DNA of 64,000 bases from Comamonas avium (lineage in GTDB: Bacteria; Pseudomonadota; Gammaproteobacteria; Burkholderiales; Burkholderiaceae_C). A program made the position numbers and the translations under genes. This document shows positions 59,424 through 64,000 of this stretch, one piece after another; position 1 is the stretch's first letter, and each line of letters starts with the position of its first letter. The stretch spans positions 492,720 to 556,719 of the forward strand of contig NZ_JACSQK010000001.1 in assembly GCF_014836675.1 (NCBI RefSeq). Reading direction: 5' to 3'. The notes beneath the pieces were generated by a model. The model was not told where the DNA came from. It saw only the letters and a program-made list of their open reading frames with translations, and searched no databases.

Positions 59424-60530
59424 ATGATCACGGTAATCACTGGAACCCCCGGTGCGGGCAAAACCGCTTTAGCGGTTGACTTGCTCCTGCGTGAATACGC
59501 TGACCGCCCTCTCTACGTTGACAACCTCAACGGCCTGCTCCTAGAGCATTACGAGCTCGACGTTATGGAATGGCACACCGAGGTGCCTGACGGTGCGCTC
59601 ATCATCTGTGATGAGATACAGCGGAAATGGCGCCCTCGTGGCCCCGGTGCCAAGGTTCCCGATTGCATCTCTGCCTTGGAAACCCACCGCCACCGCGGCA
59701 TTGACTTCATCCTGATTACCCAAAACGTCAAGCTCATTGACTCCAACGTCCGAGCACTGGTCGGGCGTCATCTGCACATTCGAGACACAGGCTGGATGGG
59801 CAGATGGCTTTACGAATTCCCAGAATGCGATACCAACAACAGTTGGAAGCGCTGCGAAAACAAACGCCGCTACACCCTGCCAAAGCACGTTTTTGACAAA
59901 TACAAAAGTGCATCCATGCACATCAAGCCTGTTCGCAACAGGCCTTTACTGCTCTACTTCGTCGGCGCTGCAATCCTTGCCCTGCTTTACGTACTCTGGA
60001 GCCTGTACGGCAGCTTTAAATCACCTGAAGCCACGCAGTCCGATAAACCTGCTATCACACAGCAAGCCCCTGCAATTGCTTCTAGCCTTGCTGCCTCTGT
60101 CGGCCTAGCCCCTCCTCTTTCATCTTCACCAGGTCAAAAAATCGACGACCGCGTCGATTGGATACCCCGCGTATCCAACATGCCTGAGACTGCCCCCGCA
60201 TTCGATGACGTCCGCAAGGTGCAAGCGTTCCCGGTTGTAGCTGGCGGCGTCTGCTTCAAGGGTGAGTGCAAGTGCTTCACGCAGCAAGGAACCAATGCAG
60301 GGCTGAACCATGATGAATGCCTTACTGCGATTAATAACCCGCGCTTTGATGCGTACAGTGCGCCAGTACCTGTACAGCAAGCACAAAGTAAGACCTCTGC
60401 CCCGGTCGATCAGGGCACCCAAAACAGTTCAGAAATCAAACGTGCGGTCGCGGTACAAAATCACGACGCGCAACAAGCCGTGACGCGTGCAGCGCGAACG
60501 GCACAACTTTCTCTAGCTGGCAGTTTGTAA
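59424..60530 (+). CDS. zot: Zonular occludens toxin domain ATPase (pI, phage assembly)
   Basis: A 368-residue inner-membrane assembly ATPase. Walker A GTPGAGKT is at residues 7-14 and Walker B LIICDEIQ at about 64-71. One membrane helix (about 178-196: LLYFVGAAILALLYVLW) separates the cytoplasmic motor from a periplasmic tail with Cys (GGVCFKGECKCF). Zot/pI drives extrusion of the filament. It lies directly after DUF2523, as in most inoviruses; there is no pIV secretin gene in the prophage, so a host secretin is presumably used. Confidence 0.93.
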   Translation: MITVITGTPGAGKTALAVDLLLREYADRPLYVDNLNGLLLEHYELDVMEWHTEVPDGALIICDEIQRKWRPRGPGAKVPDCISALETHRHRGIDFILITQNVKLIDSNVRALVGRHLHIRDTGWMGRWLYEFPECDTNNSWKRCENKRRYTLPKHVFDKYKSASMHIKPVRNRPLLLYFVGAAILALLYVLWSLYGSFKSPEATQSDKPAITQQAPAIASSLAASVGLAPPLSSSPGQKIDDRVDWIPRVSNMPETAPAFDDVRKVQAFPVVAGGVCFKGECKCFTQQGTNAGLNHDECLTAINNPRFDAYSAPVPVQQAQSKTSAPVDQGTQNSSEIKRAVAVQNHDAQQAVTRAARTAQLSLAGSL

Positions 60531-60548
60531 GTTAACTGAGGGGGTATC

Positions 60549-60563
60549 GGGGGGCTTGCCCCC
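60549..60563. other. GC-rich hairpin after zot
   Basis: GGGGG-CTTG-CCCCC just beyond the zot stop, without a T-run. It could be a transcription stop or part of the phage origin or packaging region. Confidence 0.45.
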
Positions 60564-60710
60564 TGATGTCAACCTTTGTATATCAAGTACCCGGTTTAAC
60601 TGGCGCGTTTTAACCGGCACCTCACGCCACTGAATGTCGATTGACGGAGGGCGTTTTACTTGTTCATGCAGTGCCTTTGCTCACCCGCTTGCTAAACAAT
60701 GTTTTGCGCT

Positions 60711-60899
60711 TTAGCGCCTGGGCCGTCTGAACTGCTTCGGGTTGTAAGTGGCGTCCAGGTGGTTCCGCTCTGACTTATTGTTTTTGCCTTTGGGCTTTTT
60801 GAATGGCACTACATTCGCGCTCTTTGTTGGCCATGTGATCCACCCAATCAGCACGGCTCCAGCAGCAACAATCATCCAAAAAACTATTTCAGCGTTCAT
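60711..60899 (-). CDS. Small membrane protein on the minus strand at the prophage end
   Basis: A 62-residue protein with a single N-terminal helix (about residues 3-23: AEIVFWMIVAAGAVLIGWITW) and a very basic tail (FKKPKGKNNKSERNH, KQFRRPRR). It is convergent with zot. I do not recognise it. A clean ATG and a membrane-plus-basic design make it believable; a role in phage control or superinfection exclusion is only a guess. Confidence 0.6.
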   Translation of the reverse strand: MNAEIVFWMIVAAGAVLIGWITWPTKSANVVPFKKPKGKNNKSERNHLDATYNPKQFRRPRR

Positions 60900-61380
60900 G
60901 GCCGCTGGTTATACCCTGTAGCTGGGTGAGGCCGCAAGGCCGAGGGGCGACGCCCTGCGGCAGGGATCGTTAGTCAGCTTGACTGATTGAGACGGTGGCG
61001 AGCTGGGCGACATGAAAGCGTAATGACTCGCCCCCCACGCGCAATGAGCAGCCCTGAGCATGTGTGCGTTGCCCCCCGCGCACAATGCACAGCCCCGAGC
61101 CGCCCCGAGACAATGCCCCGGCCGAGCGCAAGCGAAGCGCGCACGGCCGGGGTAGTGGCGACTGCGGCGAATGATGAGCCCCGAGCACGGGTGCAACGCC
61201 CCGCACGCACAATGATGCTCCCTGAGCATGGGTGCATGTCCCTGAAGCGTTACAAGGGACTAGATGGGCATTGGCTCAACCGAAGGCCAGAGCCCGGTTT
61301 TCGCTTGCGAAAAGCCGCCCTGCAGCTTGTACTTACGCTCAAACCATCCTGCAATGTTGCTGAATGTATACGTAATACCC
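60900..61380. other. Prophage intergenic region with GC-rich repeats, possible origin/packaging signals
   Basis: No supportable gene. Between 61030 and 61235 there are three to four imperfect copies of a block containing GCCCyGAGCAyG, GTGC, GCCCC and CGCACAATG. CCCCGGCCG at 61116-61124 pairs with CGGCCGGGG at 61144-61152 around a CGCAAGCGAAGCGCG centre. Filamentous phages keep their origins and packaging hairpin in one such gene-free stretch. Confidence 0.55.
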
Positions 61381-61390
61381 CATTGTATCT
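61363..61390. other. Candidate right attachment site of the prophage
   Basis: AATGTATA at 61363-61370 and CATTGTATCT at 61381-61390. The latter repeats 54165-54174 directly, and the TAATA before it matches the left site with a one-base indel. The match to dif is weaker than on the left, so the boundary is approximate. Confidence 0.42.
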
Positions 61391-61527
61391 TTTTCAAAAG
61401 CTCAAAAAATTGGCCGCTAAGGCCTTGTTTTTGATACTTTTTTTACGCTGTGCAACAAATAAATTCTTCTGTGACCTCGTTGACGCACGGTTTGCACTCT
61501 ATGTGCAATGCCTAGAACTGTCAACTG

Positions 61528-61974
61528 TCAATCACCTCCAAACATGACTTCTATGGCGTCTGGACACACCAACAACATGCCCGATTCACCGACTACCGGC
61601 AAAGCGACGATGGCATGCGGATACCGCAAACCACTAGCCAGTGACTTTGTGCTGATCCATCCTTGCACCCACGCGGCAAGCACGTTCATACGGTGATTCA
61701 GTTTGAATCGCCACGGACGTTTGCTCCATCTTTTACGCTGGCGCGCCTCTTGTTTACTTGGACTCATTGATTTGTGATCCAGCATTCTTACTGGCTCTGT
61801 ATGCAGCCAGCTAACGGCACCCACAACCTCCATGTGCGTCCATTCTTTAGGCGGCTCAGGTTTGATTCCAGCCAGGTACAACCTGAAATTTGGGTCTGTC
61901 TGTCCCAGCTTTTGCAGTGCGAGCTGGCCGAAGTCCATTTTGTGATAAATCGCATTACGCATGTCTGCTGTCAT
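61528..61974 (-). CDS. Hypothetical protein of the conjugative-element remnant
   Basis: A 148-residue soluble basic protein. The first 45 residues (NAIYHKMDFGQLALQKLGQTDP) are helical, the centre has many Lys and Arg (SKQEARQRKRWSKRPWRFKLNHRM), and the end is hydrophobic-acidic (AIVALPVVGESGMLLVCPDAIEVMF). I do not recognise a family. It is the last of three minus-strand genes behind the relaxase fragment and lies just outside the prophage right end. Confidence 0.55.
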   Translation of the reverse strand: MTADMRNAIYHKMDFGQLALQKLGQTDPNFRLYLAGIKPEPPKEWTHMEVVGAVSWLHTEPVRMLDHKSMSPSKQEARQRKRWSKRPWRFKLNHRMNVLAAWVQGWISTKSLASGLRYPHAIVALPVVGESGMLLVCPDAIEVMFGGD

Positions 61975-62023
61975 TGAGTCCTCGCTGGGTGGTGGTTTGG
62001 GTCTTCCTGATATGGAGACAAAT

Positions 62024-62329
62024 TCATTTCTCTACGTCTCCGCATCCAACTGGGCAGTTGTATGGTTCAAGCCCATGCGAACAACAGCCGTCAGCGGTGA
62101 GCGACTCAGCGCTCTTGGCAAGCTCATCGGGACTCGCGTACCCAAATCGCCGCGCAATTTCTAATGCTTGGGAATGGTGAGTGGACAAGACAGAATTCAA
62201 AGCAGCATTCACCTTCGCGCTGAAGTTGCTCTCAAAGAGTTCATAAACTAGGCCGCATCCACGATTAGCTTCTGCTGCCATTTCTTCACAACGTGCGTCC
62301 CACGCTGCTGCATCAAATGTTTTGTTCAT
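62024..62329 (-). CDS. Small Cys-rich protein of the conjugative-element remnant
   Basis: A 101-residue protein. The helical body (AWDARCEEMAAEANRGCGLVYELFESN, then LEIARRFGYASPDELAKSAE) is followed by a C-terminal Cys/His cluster CCSHGLEPYNCPVGCGD that looks metal-binding; similar tails occur in small proteins of integrative elements. I prefer the ATG at 62329 to a TTG ten codons earlier. It is 44 bases after the relaxase fragment stop and on the same strand. Confidence 0.62.
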   Translation of the reverse strand: MNKTFDAAAWDARCEEMAAEANRGCGLVYELFESNFSAKVNAALNSVLSTHHSQALEIARRFGYASPDELAKSAESLTADGCCSHGLEPYNCPVGCGDVEK

Positions 62330-62373
62330 TGGAGCGTTCTTAAATTTTCGAAAAGACAAACAATCTCAATTAC

Positions 62374-63315
62374 TTACTTTTTAACCAAAGCTGGATTGCT
62401 GGGTGGCACGGGCTGCACCCAGCGTCCAGGTTCGACCAGGACCACACAGGAGAGATTGCCGACCTCCACGTTGCCACGGCCATGGATCGCGTACCTGACG
62501 ATGTTGGTACGATTCGGCCCCGGCAAGTGCCAGCCGCACTTGATCAGCTCACGCTGTACCTTGGTGCTCAGATCACGCAGATCCGCGTCATCACTGGCCT
62601 CAGTTGCATAGTCCTTAAAGATCCGCGGTGACACCAAGGCCATACCCTCTGGCACGAAGTGAACAGCGGCCCCGGTCTCGTTGTATTTAAGTTCGCGGCT
62701 GACCAGCCCTTGCTGGAGCCAGCGCATGAAGTCCACTGCCAACTCGCTGGGCTCAGCTGGAGGCTTGTCATCCTCATGGCCCGGCAGTTTGGGCAATTGC
62801 TGCAGGAGCAAGACTGGTTCCTGAGCTATCGCAGCAGGTGGTGCAACTGGTGCAGCTCTCGCAGCAGTGCGCGGCAAAACCTCTGGCACCTCGTCCATGA
62901 AGTTGCGAAACTCCCTACTCACCTTTGGTAGCGGCTTCGCCGTAGTTGCTGCAGGTTTAGCTGCTTGCGGTGGCTTCGCGGGCGATGGCACGGGCTGCGC
63001 TGGAGCTGACGGCCCAGTTGCGCCATATTGATGTGGTTGCACTGCAGGCGCTGCGTGCGCTTTGACGGCTGTGGGTGGTTTGGCACCTTGATGCGGCTTG
63101 CTGGGCGCTCGGGCGCTTTCTGCCATGGCCAGAAATGGTGAGTCCTCATCCAGCAGGTAAGCATCCTCGCCTGCATCATGTTGATTCGGCTTCGCTGGCT
63201 TGACGACTGCAGGGCTCACATTGAGAACTGGCCCAGTTGGCTTGTCATTGGCTGGCTTTGCCGCAGCTTTAGGTGGTGTTGCCGCAACTGGAGCTGGCGA
63301 ACTTGCCGCAGGCTG
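62374..63315 (-). pseudogene. C-terminal fragment of MobH/TraI-type relaxase
   Basis: The frame is open from a position next to 63315 to the stop at 62374, about 314 codons, with no plausible native start. The first 190 residues are a Lys/Ala/Pro linker. The last 115 contain VDFMRWLQQGLVSRELKYNETGAAVHFVPEGMALVSPRIFKDYA and a late RWVQPVPPSNPAL, which match the C-terminal domain of TraI_2/MobH relaxases of SPI-7/ICEclc-like elements. The nicking HD domain that should precede it is gone. The break lies at 63310-63318, where the sequence passes into a pilin gene on the other strand. Confidence 0.75.
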
Positions 63316-63816
63316 TTAGAAATCGGCATGGGCGTAGCCCTCATTGCGCTCTTGTCGTTGCTGGGAGTCATGCTCATTCCTGGCATTGTGGCCGGGATGA
63401 ATGCAAGCAAGATCACGAATGAAATGGACAGCGCTGTTCCAAAAATACAATTGGCATATACCCATCGGACTTCATTCGCAACGCTGACTACCGAGGAAGT
63501 CGCCAAAAAAAGATGGATGACTGATAGCTTCTTGGAACGAAACGGCAATGTGCCCACAGGACGAATTATTTCAAAATGGGGTGACATCACATTTGCACCT
63601 GCTGCAGGTAATAACCAAGGTGTGGCAACACTCACTGGCATTCCATCACGCGAGTGCAACATCATCACAGAAAGTTTCGCTAGTGATCAATACATTAGCG
63701 CGACAGTTAATGGCACTTCCATCAAAGCAGTCACCACCGCTTTGAATCAGACAACCGCTGGCGATCAGTGCAATTCGTCGGAAACAAACACTATTACCTT
63801 CAATTTCCGCCGATAA
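63313..63816 (+). pseudogene. Type IV pilin lacking leader peptide and start
   Basis: The frame reads LLEIGMGVALIALLSLLGVMLIPG, the hydrophobic N-terminal helix of a type IVb pilin (PilS-like) from just after the prepilin cleavage site. A typical pilin body follows, with a Cys pair (ECNIITE and DQCNSSETN) and the end TITFNFRR. Codons before the LLE belong to the antisense of the relaxase linker, so the leader, the cleavage-site Gly and the start codon are missing. An internal ATG at 63328 would give a leaderless product that could not be processed. Confidence 0.75.
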
Positions 63817-63821
63817 ATAAA

Positions 63822-64000
63822 ATGAGTGAGCCAACAATTACCGATTTTCGCTTGTCGATTGAAGCAGACAAGCCAACGATCATTTTTCCCGGCCCATTAG
63901 TTGTCACGAGTGAGCACTCAGAAACTATTGAGCAACTGAAAGAGGAAATTAAAAAAAATCCTCACAGCAAAATGATTGAGCTTGGCGATGGTAGTCGTTG
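63822..64000 (+). CDS. Start of an unidentified gene, cut by window edge
   Basis: ATG five bases after the pilin stop; 59 codons are visible. The start reads MSEPTITDFRLSIEADKPTI, then a later acidic and basic helical stretch (TIEQLKEEIKKNPHSKMIEL). No family recognised. Tight spacing suggests it is co-transcribed with the pilin, perhaps part of a pilus or conjugation cluster. Confidence 0.6.
   Translation, partial: MSEPTITDFRLSIEADKPTIIFPGPLVVTSEHSETIEQLKEEIKKNPHSKMIELGDGSR

Larger units (their letters stand above)
54150..61390 (+). mobile_element. Integrated filamentous phage (inovirus)
   Basis: About 7.2 kb with full inovirus gene order. From left to right: leftward repressor, CxxC protein, rolling-circle Rep, ssDNA-binding-like protein, several tiny membrane proteins, pVIII-like coat with signal peptide, long pIII-like protein, DUF2523 (pVI-like) and Zot ATPase. 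A leftward small gene and a GC-rich repeat region follow. The left end is a dif-like site, and the right end at 61381 repeats CATTGTATCT. No integrase is encoded, in keeping with use of host XerC/XerD. No gene looks broken, so it may be active. Confidence 0.88.

Noticed and set aside
61528-62000. Treating the minus-strand genes right of 61.4 kb as part of the filamentous phage
   Set aside because: They lie outside the repeated CATTGTATCT end, are on the opposite strand and run on from the relaxase fragment, so they fit the conjugative-element remnant better.
1-64000. CRISPR array or restriction-modification/abortive-infection island
   Set aside because: No regularly spaced direct repeats with unique spacers, no cas genes, and no methylase or nuclease pair was found on either strand.

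Overview
The window looks like chromosome of a betaproteobacterium of the family Comamonadaceae, most likely Comamonas or a close relative. This is inferred from the high-GC coding style, the gene families (DUF3100 transporter plus M20 amidohydrolase, DUF2322, the propionyl-CoA cluster, the liv cluster) and a scattered palindromic intergenic repeat with an 'ATAGCTG..AGCGC' core. No 16S gene is present, so the genus is not proven.

Layout. 1-1569: very AT-rich, laterally acquired-looking gene for a membrane beta-helix protein, running off the left edge. 1.9-7.3 kb: HD phosphohydrolase, small membrane proteins, an Old Yellow Enzyme, and a HipA kinase with its HTH partner in reversed order behind GTAT-N6-ATAC operators. 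7.4-12.8 kb: solute-binding protein, Asp/Glu/hydantoin racemase-like protein and LysR regulator, divergent from a DUF3100 transporter and an M20 amidohydrolase. 13-15.5 kb: cheW-mcp unit preceded by a GEMM-I (cyclic di-GMP-I) riboswitch. 15.8-25 kb: TerC, two identical tRNA-Gln genes, GNAT, DUF2322, a UvrD-like helicase with a LexA box, EVE-domain and stress membrane proteins, glutamine amidotransferase, Na+/alanine symporter. 25-28 kb: divergent tyrosine recombinase and a MHYT-PAS-GGDEF-like sensor.

28.4-39.4 kb is a propionyl-CoA/methylmalonyl-CoA cluster: GntR regulator, divergent from methylmalonyl-CoA mutase, MeaB GTPase, PccB, a DUF389 membrane protein and biotin-carrying PccA, followed by YdcF, a glyoxalase-fold (possible epimerase) protein and YciI. 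Together these would carboxylate propionyl-CoA to methylmalonyl-CoA and isomerise it to succinyl-CoA. 39.5-48 kb: FadL-like porin, alpha/beta hydrolase and a complete branched-chain-type ABC importer (binding protein, LivH, LivM, LivG, LivF) with an embedded CsaA-like protein and a trailing SDR protein that lacks its catalytic residues.

48-54 kb is accessory: tandem repeats, DUF1003 protein, tyrosine recombinase divergent from a KfrA-like protein, and a DUF2325 protein divergent from a ModE-type HTH protein with a ModE-like palindrome between them. 54.15-61.39 kb is a filamentous prophage (inovirus): repressor, Rep, ssDNA-binding-like protein, small coat proteins, pVIII-like major coat, pIII-like adsorption protein, pVI-like DUF2523 and Zot. 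Its left end is a dif-like XerC/XerD site, so this part may lie near the replication terminus. 61.4-64 kb is debris of an integrative conjugative element: small hypothetical genes, the C-terminal part of a MobH/TraI relaxase fused head-to-head to a type IV pilin lacking its leader, and the start of an unidentified gene at the right edge.
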